From Bacteroidota bacterium (lineage in GTDB: Bacteria > Bacteroidota > Bacteroidia > Chitinophagales > Chitinophagaceae): 64,000 bases of DNA. The notes beneath the pieces are model-generated. The model was not told where the DNA came from and did not search any database. It saw only the letters and a program-made list of their open reading frames with translations. This document shows positions 11,271 through 21,188 of the stretch, piece by piece (position 1 is the stretch's first letter; each line of letters opens with the position of its first letter). Location: assembly GCA_013288945.1 (NCBI GenBank), contig JABDAZ010000006.1, positions 1 to 64,000 on the forward strand, given 5' to 3'. The translations under genes were made by a program, and so were the position numbers.

Positions 11271-12284
11271 TTAGCGAAATTCCAACTTTGCAAGCAACTG
11301 TTCATCTTCAATCCAATGCGCGCAATTAAAATGGCCAAGCGGGCAGGCTTTATAACCGTGTAACCCGCACGGGCGGCAGCTTAGCGGCTGTTCGGTTTCT
11401 ATAATAAATTTTTTATCTGATAAAGGGCCGAAGCCAAATGCAGGAATGGTTGAACAATAGACTGCAGCAACAGGTGCATTAACGGCAGATGCAAAATGCA
11501 TCGGCGCAGAATCGTTTACATAATTTATTACTGCATTTTTCATTAATGCGGCTGATTGTAAAAAAGAAAGTTTGCCAGAAAGATTGCTTACATTTTTATT
11601 AATGCTTTCTTCAATTATTTCATTGCATAAATTATTATCCGATGGCGCGCCAATTAAAAAAACATTATAAGCAACATCAATTTTATTAATAAAACTTATC
11701 CATTTACTTTTTGGATATTGCTTCGTAAACCAAACCGATGCAGGCGCAATAACAATATATTTTTTTTGCTGAAAAACTTTTACACTTTTATAATCTTCTA
11801 TTGAAGGGTATAAGCGCGGCATAATAAATTTATCATCAGTAAAATCTTTTATTAATAACAAATCGCGCTGCGTTTCATGCAACATGTTTGCGCCATCATT
11901 AACGCGGTGTTTTATTTTTTTTGAAAAGAAAAAGCTGAAAGGGTTTTTATCAAAACCAATAGTTTCCTTTGCACCGCTAAACGCCGTAAGCAAGCCTGTG
12001 GCTGCAAAGCGCTGCACATTAATAACTTTATGGTATTTCGTTTGGCGGATTTTCTGAAGCAGTTTAAACAAATTGCGTTGCTTGTTTTCGTTCTTATTCC
12101 ATATTAAAATTTCGTTGAGAAAAGGATGATTAGTAAATAAACTTTCATTTCCTTTTCTTACCAAAAAATCTATTTGCGCATTGGGAAAATGCTGGTGTAA
12201 TTTTTCAACAAGACAGGTTGCGAGAGCAACATCACCAATAAAAGCGGTTTGTATAATAAGAAATTTCACGGTGCAAATATACAC
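11271..12284 (-). CDS. Glycosyltransferase family 9 (heptosyltransferase-like)
   Basis: LIIQTAFIGDVALATCLVEKLHQHFPNAQIDFLVR...NDSAPMHFASAVNAPVAAVY. Confidence 0.88.
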   Translation of the reverse strand: MYICTVKFLIIQTAFIGDVALATCLVEKLHQHFPNAQIDFLVRKGNESLFTNHPFLNEILIWNKNENKQRNLFKLLQKIRQTKYHKVINVQRFAATGLLTAFSGAKETIGFDKNPFSFFFSKKIKHRVNDGANMLHETQRDLLLIKDFTDDKFIMPRLYPSIEDYKSVKVFQQKKYIVIAPASVWFTKQYPKSKWISFINKIDVAYNVFLIGAPSDNNLCNEIIEESINKNVSNLSGKLSFLQSAALMKNAVINYVNDSAPMHFASAVNAPVAAVYCSTIPAFGFGPLSDKKFIIETEQPLSCRPCGLHGYKACPLGHFNCAHWIEDEQLLAKLEFR

Positions 12285-12348
12285 TTCACGTCATCTTTCA
12301 ACAGATGTGGAAGAATATATTTTTACGAAAAAAGTTTACGTAAAAAAT

Positions 12349-12954
12349 TCATGATCTGATGATCGTTTGCGTGCCATCTTTATTCCATTTTATAATAGAA
12401 GATGGTTGTTGCGCAGTGTTATCATCCTGGCGATGGTTTACAATATAATTTACGCCGTCTTTTATTTGTTTATTAATATCATTAAAAAATTGCGGCGCAG
12501 TATCCCCGGAAATATTTGCAGACGTTGATACAATTGGTTTCCTGAAACGTTTAATAAGATGTTTGCAAAAATTTTCATGCACAATTCTTATAGCAATTGT
12601 TCCATCATTATTAATCAAATTTTCCGCTAAACCAATTGCGCCGTCATAAATAATTGTGGTTGGTTTTTTTACTGTTTTTAAAAAATCAAAAACGCGCAAA
12701 TCCGGTTGGGCAACGTATTTCAGCACATCGCGTTCATCGGCCATTAATATAATCATGCTTTTTGTTTCGCTTCTTTTTTTTAAAGAAAATATTTTTTTTA
12801 CAGCATCAGCATTTGTTGCATCACAACCAATTCCCCAAATTGTATCGGTCGGGTATAAAATTATTCCGCCTTCATTAAGTACGGTTAAACAGTTTTCTAT
12901 ATCATCATTAAAATCCAAAATAGTTTTGTTTAATTTTTGTTTGCAAAAATACAT
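12349..12954 (-). CDS. L-threonylcarbamoyladenylate synthase (Sua5/YrdC/TsaC family)
   Basis: GGIILYPTDTIWGIGCDATNADAV, KKRSETKSMIILM, PIVSTSANISG. Confidence 0.9.
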   Translation of the reverse strand: MYFCKQKLNKTILDFNDDIENCLTVLNEGGIILYPTDTIWGIGCDATNADAVKKIFSLKKRSETKSMIILMADERDVLKYVAQPDLRVFDFLKTVKKPTTIIYDGAIGLAENLINNDGTIAIRIVHENFCKHLIKRFRKPIVSTSANISGDTAPQFFNDINKQIKDGVNYIVNHRQDDNTAQQPSSIIKWNKDGTQTIIRS

Positions 12955-12998
12955 GCAAATGATTTTTGCATTAATAATAAATAGAAAAAAATATTCTG

Positions 12999-14066
12999 CT
13001 AAAATTTATAAGTAATGCCAGCCTGGAAGAAAAATGAATTGCTTATTTTTTCAGGATGCGTAACAACTCTTGGCGCACGATTAGCAACTTGTGTTGTGAT
13101 AGTTAACAATGCCGGATGAACTGCGATTGCATAAACCGGCGTAAAATTAAACGTGAATTTTTTAACCACATAATTAATTGGCGAAGTAAATTCATAATCC
13201 AGGATTTTGAATTGAGCAGCATCATCTACCTGCGCTGAAATGTTGGCTGGCAGCACAACCTGGCCATTTTTTTTTATTCTCGATTTTCGTGCCCTGTAAA
13301 AAATATTGTAATAATTTTGCGTGCTTCCGTTTGCATTTATAGTTGGAGTAATGTCTACTGTGCTGTTTAATAAATAAAAAGTATGTTCAATTCCAAGCAT
13401 CAATGCAAAGTCAGATTCAGTGCTGGAAACAGGTGCAGAAGTTGCTGTTGCTTTTAATGATTCATTGCTTATAATAAGTGTTGGCGTTGCTGTTATTTTT
13501 ATAAACCCAAAATTATACGCAGCGAAAAAATCAAAACTTTCTTTAATGGCAGATTTCACATTAATACTCTGGCTGCTGTAAAAATATTTATCTGCATTAA
13601 CCTGCCCTTCAAATTTTTTTATTTTAAAAAGATATCCTGCGCCAATTGTAAATAAATCAAAACGGCCGGGATTTGCATTTGGTAAATAAGAAGCAGCGCC
13701 ACTTACATACAATCCTGATTTATGATAATAACCAACCGACGCATTAATATATGGAATAGCAATCGTGTCTTTTCGGCCAAGGTAAACGTTGTTACTTAAA
13801 TAATTTATACCTGCCTGGAAATAAGATTTTGTTGGTGCAAATAATGAATCCAACGATTTTTGAATTTCTGCCAGTTCCTGCGCTGTGAGCGGTTTTAAAG
13901 GTTTAAGAGAAGAATCTTTTTTTATAAGTAAAGAATCCTGCGCGAAGCTGTTTTGATAAATAAAAAAATTAAAAACAACTGCACAAATTATTAATAAAAG
14001 CTTTCTCATAATCGCTGGTGGTTTCCGGTGCTGGTTAACTTTTTTATTGATCATTAAGAAAAGCAT
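12999..14066 (-). CDS. Hypothetical outer-membrane/secreted protein (beta-barrel-like)
   Basis: Signal peptide (LLLIICAVVFNFFIYQNSFAQ), alternating aromatic strands, terminal FFFQAGITYKF. Confidence 0.6.
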   Translation of the reverse strand: MLFLMINKKVNQHRKPPAIMRKLLLIICAVVFNFFIYQNSFAQDSLLIKKDSSLKPLKPLTAQELAEIQKSLDSLFAPTKSYFQAGINYLSNNVYLGRKDTIAIPYINASVGYYHKSGLYVSGAASYLPNANPGRFDLFTIGAGYLFKIKKFEGQVNADKYFYSSQSINVKSAIKESFDFFAAYNFGFIKITATPTLIISNESLKATATSAPVSSTESDFALMLGIEHTFYLLNSTVDITPTINANGSTQNYYNIFYRARKSRIKKNGQVVLPANISAQVDDAAQFKILDYEFTSPINYVVKKFTFNFTPVYAIAVHPALLTITTQVANRAPRVVTHPEKISNSFFFQAGITYKF

Positions 14067-14179
14067 CCGTTTAATAACGCTTAAAAAATATGATTAATTA
14101 TAAAGATAAAACTATTCATCTTCAAAAACATCTGCACGCATTTTTGCAGTGCAAATACTATGTTTGCAAAAAAATAAAA

Positions 14180-14992
14180 ATGGAATTGAAACAACTAATA
14201 ACAGAAGCATACGCAAATAAAGATTTATTAAAAGAACAAAAATATACCGAAGCCGTTCGCGCAGTTATTGAAGAAGTTGATAAAGGAAGATTGCGTACTG
14301 CATCGCCAACTGACAATGGATGGATGGTTAACGAATGGGTGAAACAGGCTATCCTGCTGTATTTCGGCATACAACCAATGCAGACCTGGAACGTTGAACC
14401 ATTTGAGTTTTACGATAAAATGTTGTTGAAAAAAAATTATAAAGAGCTCGGCGTTCGTGCAGTTCCGCATGCAGTTGCGCGATATGGCGCATACCTTGCA
14501 AAAAATGTAGTGCTGATGCCAAGCTATGTAAACATCGGCGCATATGTAGATGAAGGAACGATGGTCGATACATGGGCAACAGTTGGCAGTTGCGCGCAAA
14601 TCGGCAAGGGCGTGCATTTGAGCGGCGGCGTTGGTATTGGCGGTGTGCTTGAACCTTTGCAGGCATCACCGGTTATTATTGAAGACGGATGTTTTATCGG
14701 CAGCAGATCTATTGTCGTTGAAGGTGTGATTGTTGAAAAAGAAGCGGTGCTTGGCGCAAATGTGGTGCTAACAAAATCTACCAAAATAATTGATGTAAGC
14801 GGCGATGAACCGAAAGAATATAAAGGCCGCGTTCCATCAAGAAGTGTTGTTATTCCTGGTACGTATACTAAAAAATTTCCTGCTGGAGAATATGGTGTTG
14901 GTTGCGCATTAATAATCGGCCAGCGCAAAGCAAGTACAGATTTAAAAACAAGTTTAAATGATGCGCTGCGCGAATTTAATGTTGCAGTTTAG
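14180..14992 (+). CDS. dapD: 2,3,4,5-tetrahydropyridine-2,6-dicarboxylate N-succinyltransferase
   Basis: Hexapeptide-repeat acyltransferase; start MELKQLITEAY chosen over upstream ATG 14090; GWMVNEWVKQAILLYF, EPLQASPVIIEDGCFIGSR. Confidence 0.92.
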   Translation: MELKQLITEAYANKDLLKEQKYTEAVRAVIEEVDKGRLRTASPTDNGWMVNEWVKQAILLYFGIQPMQTWNVEPFEFYDKMLLKKNYKELGVRAVPHAVARYGAYLAKNVVLMPSYVNIGAYVDEGTMVDTWATVGSCAQIGKGVHLSGGVGIGGVLEPLQASPVIIEDGCFIGSRSIVVEGVIVEKEAVLGANVVLTKSTKIIDVSGDEPKEYKGRVPSRSVVIPGTYTKKFPAGEYGVGCALIIGQRKASTDLKTSLNDALREFNVAV

Positions 14993-15092
14993 AAAGTTAT
15001 TAATTTAAAAATATCGGTTATAAGAAGCGTTGCATAATTGTTTTTTTAAGATTGATTTTTGATTTTACATTTGCAATCCCTGAATAAAACCT

Positions 15093-15176
15093 GCCCGGGT
15101 GGCGAAATTGGTAGACGCACTGTGTTCAGGTCGCAGCGTTCGCAAGGATGTGCTGGTTCGAATCCAGTCCCGGGCA
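15093..15176 (+). tRNA. tRNA-Leu (anticodon CAG)
   Basis: GCCCGGG/CCCGGGC acceptor stem, anticodon stem-loop CTGTG-TTCAGGT-CGCAG, GGTTCGAATCC T-arm, long variable arm. Confidence 0.95.
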
Positions 15177-15186
15177 CATTATAAAA

Positions 15187-15228
15187 GACAAACATTAATA
15201 GCAAAGTATTAATGTTTGTCATTTTTTT
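15187..15228 (+). terminator. Intrinsic terminator downstream of tRNA-Leu
   Basis: GACAAACATTAATA-GCAAAG-TATTAATGTTTGTC followed by ATTTTTTTT. Confidence 0.75.
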
Positions 15229-15418
15229 TGTTGTTATTTCATGTATTAATATCAAAATAAAAATGCTCTTTTATTCTTACTTAAATTGCGCGGGTGTTAT
15301 ATAGATTTATAAATTCAAAATAAGCACCGAAGATTAATACCTTTTTATTTATTTAATTGCATAGTAAAAGAATGGTTGTTGCGATTATTATCATTATAAA
15401 ATAAAACTACTGACAAAT

Positions 15419-15868
15419 ATGAATATCAGATATGGGCATACGAATATTATTACCAAAAACTGGAAAGATTTATGTGGTTTTTATGAAGCAGTATTTAATT
15501 GCATTCCTGTTCCACCACAAAGAGATCAACAAGGATTGTGGCTTGAAAAAGCAACAGGAGTAAGCAATGCGCATTTACAAGGAATGCATTTGCGCTTGCC
15601 AGGTTATGATAATAGTGGGCCGACACTGGAAATATTTCAGTATGAAGAAATGGTTGATTGCGAGAAACCGGTGCCTAATAAAAAAGGATTTGGGCATATC
15701 GCATTTCAAACAGATGAAATCAATAAATTATTAGATTTGGCACTGGAAAAAGGTGCAAAAAAAGTCGGCGAATTATCTGAAAAATATATTGATGAAGTTG
15801 GCCTTCTTACATTTATTTATATCAGCGATCCGGATGGAAATATAATTGAATTACAGAATTGGAGTTAA
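15419..15868 (+). CDS. VOC/glyoxalase-family protein
   Basis: GHTNIITKNWKDLCGFYEAVF...GFGHIAFQTDEI...YISDPDGNIIELQNW. Confidence 0.85.
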   Translation: MNIRYGHTNIITKNWKDLCGFYEAVFNCIPVPPQRDQQGLWLEKATGVSNAHLQGMHLRLPGYDNSGPTLEIFQYEEMVDCEKPVPNKKGFGHIAFQTDEINKLLDLALEKGAKKVGELSEKYIDEVGLLTFIYISDPDGNIIELQNWS

Positions 15869-16041
15869 TAAATAAATATTATCTAACACAACTTTTTATA
15901 TTTTCAAAAAACATTATTAATAAAGACAAACAATAATATTTCCTTTCGCATCTTTCTGAAATTTTAGATCATTTATTGATAAAAACGAAGCAAAAAAGTA
16001 TTTCATTTACTGCTATCTTGTTATTATAAATTCAAAAAAAA

Positions 16042-17652
16042 ATGACGCGGATTATAATAGCATTTTTCATATTCTTATTATTTCTTTCAGAAAATATTTA
16101 TTCTCAAAATTCTCCGGCAGCAATGCCTGAAATAATAACAAAAAACGGAAGGCATGCTTTATTAATAGATGGCAAACCGTTTTTTATTTTAGGCGGACAG
16201 GCACATAACTCAAGCGGCTGGCCTGCATTGCTTCCCGATGTTTGGTTGTCTGTTGAACAAATGCATGCAAACACATTGGAAGTACCGGTTTACTGGGAAC
16301 AGGTTGAACCGCAACAAGGCAAGTTTGATTTTTCATTAATAGATACGCTGCTTAATCAATCGCGGGAACATCAGAAACATCTTGTGCTGCTTTGGTTTGC
16401 CACTTGGAAAAATGGCAGCAATCATTACATGCCTGAATGGATGAAACGTGATGCATTAAAATATCCAAACGTCACTGGAAAAAATGGCAAGCCTGTTGAT
16501 TCGCCTTCGCCAAATGTAAATGCAACAGCAGATGCAGATATAAAAGCTTTTACTGCATTAATGAAATATATAAAACATGCAGATCCGCAACATACAATTA
16601 TTATGATGCAGGTTGAAAATGAAGCCGGTTCGTGGGGAAGTGTAAGAGATTATTCGCCGGCGGCTGAAAAATTGTTTAATGAAAAAGTTCCGCAAGAATT
16701 ATTAATGCGTGATGTGCTCACTTCATTGCATGCTGTAAATTCTGCAGGCACATGGCTGCAGGTTTTTGGCGACAGGGCTGATGAATATTTTCAGGCATAT
16801 TCTGTTGCAAAATTTATTGGCCATGTTGCCAAAGCTGGCAAGGCCGAATACAATTTGCCGATGTATGCAAATGCTGCGATAAGAGATCCGCTTTCTAACC
16901 CGAGCGCAACGAATTATGAAAGTGGCGGCCCGACTGATAATGTGATACCAATATGGAAAATAGCTGCGCCTGATCTTGATTTGGTTGCGCCGGATATTTA
17001 TATTCCTGAATCTGACAAAGTAATGAAGCTGCTTGAATTGTATAACCGCGCAGACAATCCGTTGTTTGTTCCGGAAACAGCTACCAGCGCAGATAAAGTA
17101 AAATATATGTATGAAGTGCTTGCACGCGGCGGCATTGGTTTTTCACCATTTGGTATTGATAATAATGGCAATAAAAATGCATCTGAAAAGATGAATAATA
17201 TTATTGAACCGTTTGCAAAAGAATATGCAATTTTTTCACCAATGATGCGAGAGCTTGCCACCTGGGCTTTTGAAGGAAAAATAAAAGCGGTGATTGAAAG
17301 TGATGATCATGCAGATCAAAAAATTAATCTTGGCAAATGGGAAGCAACGATATCTTTTGGAATAGCGGCACGAAATAATATTCAAAAAAATACGGAAGCT
17401 ATTGGAAAAATAATGCTGGTGCAAATGGATGATGATAAATTTTTAGTGATTGGTTCGCATTGCCACATTACATTTAATCCCTCGGGTATTAATGCAGCAA
17501 AAGCATGGCAATATCTTAAAGTTGAAGAAGGCCAATATGAAAATGGAACATTCAAACTAACAAGAATATTAAATGGCGACGAAACGGATTGGGGCGGCCC
17601 GCGTTTAGGAACAACGCCGCGTGCATTAATGATTTCTCTTTTAACGAGATAA
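16042..17652 (+). CDS. Secreted GH35/GH42-like beta-galactosidase with DUF5597-like C-terminus
   Basis: LLIDGKPFFILGGQAHNSSGW, YWEQVEPQQGKFDF, MMQVENEAGSWG, PLFVPETAT. Confidence 0.8.
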   Translation: MTRIIIAFFIFLLFLSENIYSQNSPAAMPEIITKNGRHALLIDGKPFFILGGQAHNSSGWPALLPDVWLSVEQMHANTLEVPVYWEQVEPQQGKFDFSLIDTLLNQSREHQKHLVLLWFATWKNGSNHYMPEWMKRDALKYPNVTGKNGKPVDSPSPNVNATADADIKAFTALMKYIKHADPQHTIIMMQVENEAGSWGSVRDYSPAAEKLFNEKVPQELLMRDVLTSLHAVNSAGTWLQVFGDRADEYFQAYSVAKFIGHVAKAGKAEYNLPMYANAAIRDPLSNPSATNYESGGPTDNVIPIWKIAAPDLDLVAPDIYIPESDKVMKLLELYNRADNPLFVPETATSADKVKYMYEVLARGGIGFSPFGIDNNGNKNASEKMNNIIEPFAKEYAIFSPMMRELATWAFEGKIKAVIESDDHADQKINLGKWEATISFGIAARNNIQKNTEAIGKIMLVQMDDDKFLVIGSHCHITFNPSGINAAKAWQYLKVEEGQYENGTFKLTRILNGDETDWGGPRLGTTPRALMISLLTR

Positions 17653-17668
17653 AATTTTCATTAATAAT

Positions 17669-18481
17669 TTACTGCTTCGCAATTATTAATGGAGATATGG
17701 TAACATCCGAATTATAGTTCCATGTAAAAGTGCAATTGGAATTTGTAACAGTAATTTCTCCTTTATAAATTGTTCCGTTTAAAATAAATCTTAAATCAAA
17801 AACGCCATTGTTTAATCCGGAAAGAGTTATTAATGAAGTTGCCGGCGCATTGCCCGGAACTACATTAACGCATGGATTTAATGAAAGCGTTGCGAAAACA
17901 AATTCATAACCAGATGTACTATCTGGACCACTTAAATAATCAAGATGTGGATATTCATTTTCATAAGTATCTTTTGTTTGTGCAAGAAAAACCAAGCCCG
18001 TATCTGAATAAGAAATCGGCGTAAGCATAATTTGATCATTTGCATTTAACGGCGGGTGCACAAGCACATTGCATTGCGCCCACTGCCCGGAAGAATCATT
18101 ATAAATACTATCTGAAACTATTACCGGCGATGAACTGCTGCCGTTTGGAATACTTTGCGTTGAATCATTATAATAATTTGCTGTAACAATATATTGTCCT
18201 GCATTAGAGAAAAGGATAACTGAGCGATTTCCTGACGAAGAAATATTTACACCATTAGATGATGGATTAACAGACCATTTTATAACTGATGCTGATGAAG
18301 TTTGATTGCTGGTAACAATAAATGGCTCACCTTTTTTTACTGATGAATTAGAAAGCGTTAATGAAACAGCTTTTGAATTGCTGCCGTTTTTTTTGCACGA
18401 TTGTGCAACGATTATTAATAGGAAAAATGCAATTATTGCAAAAAATATTTTTTTCATGGATCTATTTTTTCTTTCTGACAA
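17669..18481 (-). CDS. Hypothetical lipoprotein with Ig-like fold
   Basis: Lipobox-like LLIIVAQSCKK; Ser/Asn-rich beta-strand pattern. Confidence 0.55.
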   Translation of the reverse strand: MSERKNRSMKKIFFAIIAFFLLIIVAQSCKKNGSNSKAVSLTLSNSSVKKGEPFIVTSNQTSSASVIKWSVNPSSNGVNISSSGNRSVILFSNAGQYIVTANYYNDSTQSIPNGSSSSPVIVSDSIYNDSSGQWAQCNVLVHPPLNANDQIMLTPISYSDTGLVFLAQTKDTYENEYPHLDYLSGPDSTSGYEFVFATLSLNPCVNVVPGNAPATSLITLSGLNNGVFDLRFILNGTIYKGEITVTNSNCTFTWNYNSDVTISPLIIAKQ

Positions 18482-18522
18482 TTACATAGATTTCTTCGTT
18501 GCATCTTTAATAAAATAAAAAA

Positions 18523-18548
18523 CCCTTTCAATTTTGAAAGGGGCTTTT
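18523..18548. terminator. Bidirectional intrinsic terminator hairpin
   Basis: CCCTTTCAA-TT-TTGAAAGGG flanked by AAAAAA and GCTTTT. Confidence 0.6.
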
Positions 18549-18775
18549 CCGTCCAGGAAAATAATCAGTTTATATAATTAACTATTGATGGCCGTCGAAT
18601 TTTTAATTTTGTATCGCTGATTGATTTATTAATAATCCAACCATGTGCCGAAATGGTAAACACCTTTACATCAAGCCATTAAAAATATTGGTTGGTTTAT
18701 TTTCTTCCCGTAAAAGGAATTTAATTCTTTTTATAGTAATGCCTGAGATTTTTGAAGAGAAAAACTTATTAATAA

Positions 18776-20851
18776 TTATTTACTAATTACGAGTTTTTGA
18801 ACAAAAATTTTGTTTTCGTTACTGGCTTTTAAAATATAAATGCCTTTTGACAAATTGCCGATATCAGGAATAGAAAAATAATTCAGGCCTTTTTGCGCAA
18901 AAAAGTTTTTACTTATTAATCGCCGGCCGCTGTTGTCAAAAAGTTCAAAAGCCAATTGCCCCGCATTATCCGAATTAAATTGCAGCGTTACAAAAACAGA
19001 AGCAGGATTGGGATATGCAATCAATTGGTTGCTGTTTGTATTAATAAGGTTAACAAGTAAAATATTACTGTATTCAAATTGCCCGTTTTCATCAATCATT
19101 TTTAACCTGTAAAAATCAGAACCTGATACGGGATTATGATCGATAAATTTATAAACTTGAATACCATTTTCATAACTGATATTTCCAAGGCTCACAAAAT
19201 GCATTGCATCTGTGCTGCGTTCAATTTTAAAATTTGATAGGCCATTTTCGTTTGCAATTTGCCAGCGTAAATCAACTTCAGATGCATTCAATGTTGCAGA
19301 AAAATTTACAAGTGTAACCGGAAGCCCGTTACACGAAGGTATTATTGTAGAAAGCTGCGCAGAATTAATTGCCTGATTTAAAATACCAGCTGAACCAGAG
19401 AAAGAACCATATGCAATTGTGCCACCCGAAGCTGTCGATGTTCCGTGTGCCCCGGCACTAACTGAGGATGCCGCATTTACTGTAAAATTGGTATATACAA
19501 CTCCACCACCGCCACCACCACCCGGGCCATGATAAGATGCACTCACCATACCTGGATTATTTGAACCACCGATACCTCCCGTTGCAGTAATTGTAATGGA
19601 TGAAAGAGATGAACCGGATATTAGTAAAACACTTCCGCCAGCTCCACCACCACCGCTGCCATCATTTAATGCAGTGTTGTTTGCATCAAGTCCATTTACA
19701 TTAATGATACCTGTGCCGCTAATTTTAGGACAGGTAACAATTACAATGCCGCCGCCCGCGCTTCCGCTGCTGGCAAAACCCGGGGGCGTTCCTGTAGCAT
19801 TATTGCTTGTGCCCGCACCACCGCCACCGCCCATTACCAGCAACGCTGGCGATGTTTGTGAAAATGCAGCGCCCGGCTCGCCACCGACTGGTAAGTTAGA
19901 AGACCAGGAGTTTCCACCTTTGCCTCCTGCGCCGCCGTTTCCACCGCCACCACCGCCTGAGTTATCTGTATTTAAATGCTGGTAACCGTCAGTTCCCCCA
20001 CCACCTGCATTTCCGGGTGCACCTTGGGCGTAACTGCCGCCGGGGTAGCCTTCTTGGGAAGATCCATTGTCGAGCAACACACCATTATTGTTTACATATC
20101 TTGGCGTTCCTGCTATTCCTTCACCTTTAGAAGCGTTGTCTGTAGCGGTTGACAGCGTTACATAATCTGTATTTGCACCATCACCGCCGCCAACTGATCG
20201 TCCACCACCGCCGCGAAAACCAGAGCCAGAAGCATTAATCGTTTGCCCGTTAAAATTTAAATTATTGTATACATCCAGCACCACAACTCCGCCAAGCGAA
20301 TCATTCCAGAATGGTGGTATAATAGTAGCTCCCAGAGTAAGGTTGAGATAATATGGAACACGAATAACCTGGTAACAATAGCGCCCGTTAATGCCATAAA
20401 CTGAACGCGTATAACTATTCACCAAACCTGCGTTCAACATTAATGTGCCGCCGGTTAGCGGAACGGAATTGGTTGCCATCGCGTATTCCATTTTACCCGC
20501 AACTAAACCCGTTGTTGTATAACCGTTTCCAAAGCCACCACTTACACCATCTCCATAACTATCGGAATTGGACGAATTGATTTGCGCCCCTTGCATTTGA
20601 ATAATCAATACAATATCGCCGGCAGCAATGGGCGTTGTGCCATAACCAGAAGGAACTGCGCCAAGCGTGATTGAAGTTGCATTAGTGGCTGGTGAAGATT
20701 CACCAGGATAATAAGTATTTGGAAAAGCTGAAATAGTTGCATCAACAGCTACAGGACAGGATTGACCGGACACGTAAGCAGCAGAAAATAAAAAAATAAT
20801 ACAAAAAAAGCTAAACCGCAACGGGTAAAAAATCGGTTTCATATAATCCAT
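18776..20851 (-). CDS. Glycine-rich secreted protein with T9SS type A sorting domain
   Basis: Gly-rich central region; C-terminal LIAYPNPASVFVTLQF...GIYILKASNENKIFVQKLVISK. Confidence 0.85.
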   Translation of the reverse strand: MDYMKPIFYPLRFSFFCIIFLFSAAYVSGQSCPVAVDATISAFPNTYYPGESSPATNATSITLGAVPSGYGTTPIAAGDIVLIIQMQGAQINSSNSDSYGDGVSGGFGNGYTTTGLVAGKMEYAMATNSVPLTGGTLMLNAGLVNSYTRSVYGINGRYCYQVIRVPYYLNLTLGATIIPPFWNDSLGGVVVLDVYNNLNFNGQTINASGSGFRGGGGRSVGGGDGANTDYVTLSTATDNASKGEGIAGTPRYVNNNGVLLDNGSSQEGYPGGSYAQGAPGNAGGGGTDGYQHLNTDNSGGGGGGNGGAGGKGGNSWSSNLPVGGEPGAAFSQTSPALLVMGGGGGAGTSNNATGTPPGFASSGSAGGGIVIVTCPKISGTGIINVNGLDANNTALNDGSGGGGAGGSVLLISGSSLSSITITATGGIGGSNNPGMVSASYHGPGGGGGGGVVYTNFTVNAASSVSAGAHGTSTASGGTIAYGSFSGSAGILNQAINSAQLSTIIPSCNGLPVTLVNFSATLNASEVDLRWQIANENGLSNFKIERSTDAMHFVSLGNISYENGIQVYKFIDHNPVSGSDFYRLKMIDENGQFEYSNILLVNLINTNSNQLIAYPNPASVFVTLQFNSDNAGQLAFELFDNSGRRLISKNFFAQKGLNYFSIPDIGNLSKGIYILKASNENKIFVQKLVISK

Positions 20852-21188
20852 CTAGAAGCTTGCAATCTAATCATTATTATTAATCGGAAAATTCCGGTAA
20901 ACGATTTTATTTCGATTATGAAGAACAAATTTTTATATTGTTGTTAATCACTTTCATTTCAATATTAATAAATATTTTTTTGAAATATTTTATTGAAAGC
21001 TCTCGCATTTTTTTATATCTATATCATTAATAAAATTTCACCAACATTTTTATTGTAAAAAACTTTTTTCAAAAAAGGTTTTTAAAAAATATTAATAATC
21101 CTTAAAATTCAAAAGCATTTCAATGATTTGAAAATTTAATTTTTACAAGTTCGTTCCGCCTCTTTGTTTTTAGCATAATCATTGATTA

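Noticed and set aside
14090-14179. Upstream extension of the dapD ORF
   Set aside because: The conserved family N-terminus begins at MELKQLITEAY (14180); upstream residues look like untranslated AT-rich sequence.
14228-14928. Several long minus-strand ORFs opposite dapD
   Set aside because: Shadow ORFs of a strongly supported conserved gene; no recognisable domain.
15046-15255. 69-aa minus-strand ORF (VPGTGFEPAHPCERCDLNTVRLPISPPG)
   Set aside because: It is the antisense translation of tRNA-Leu, a well-known spurious ORF class.
19596-19985. 129-aa Pro-rich plus-strand ORF
   Set aside because: Antisense of the Gly-rich region of the T9SS protein; composition explained by GGN/CCN complementarity.
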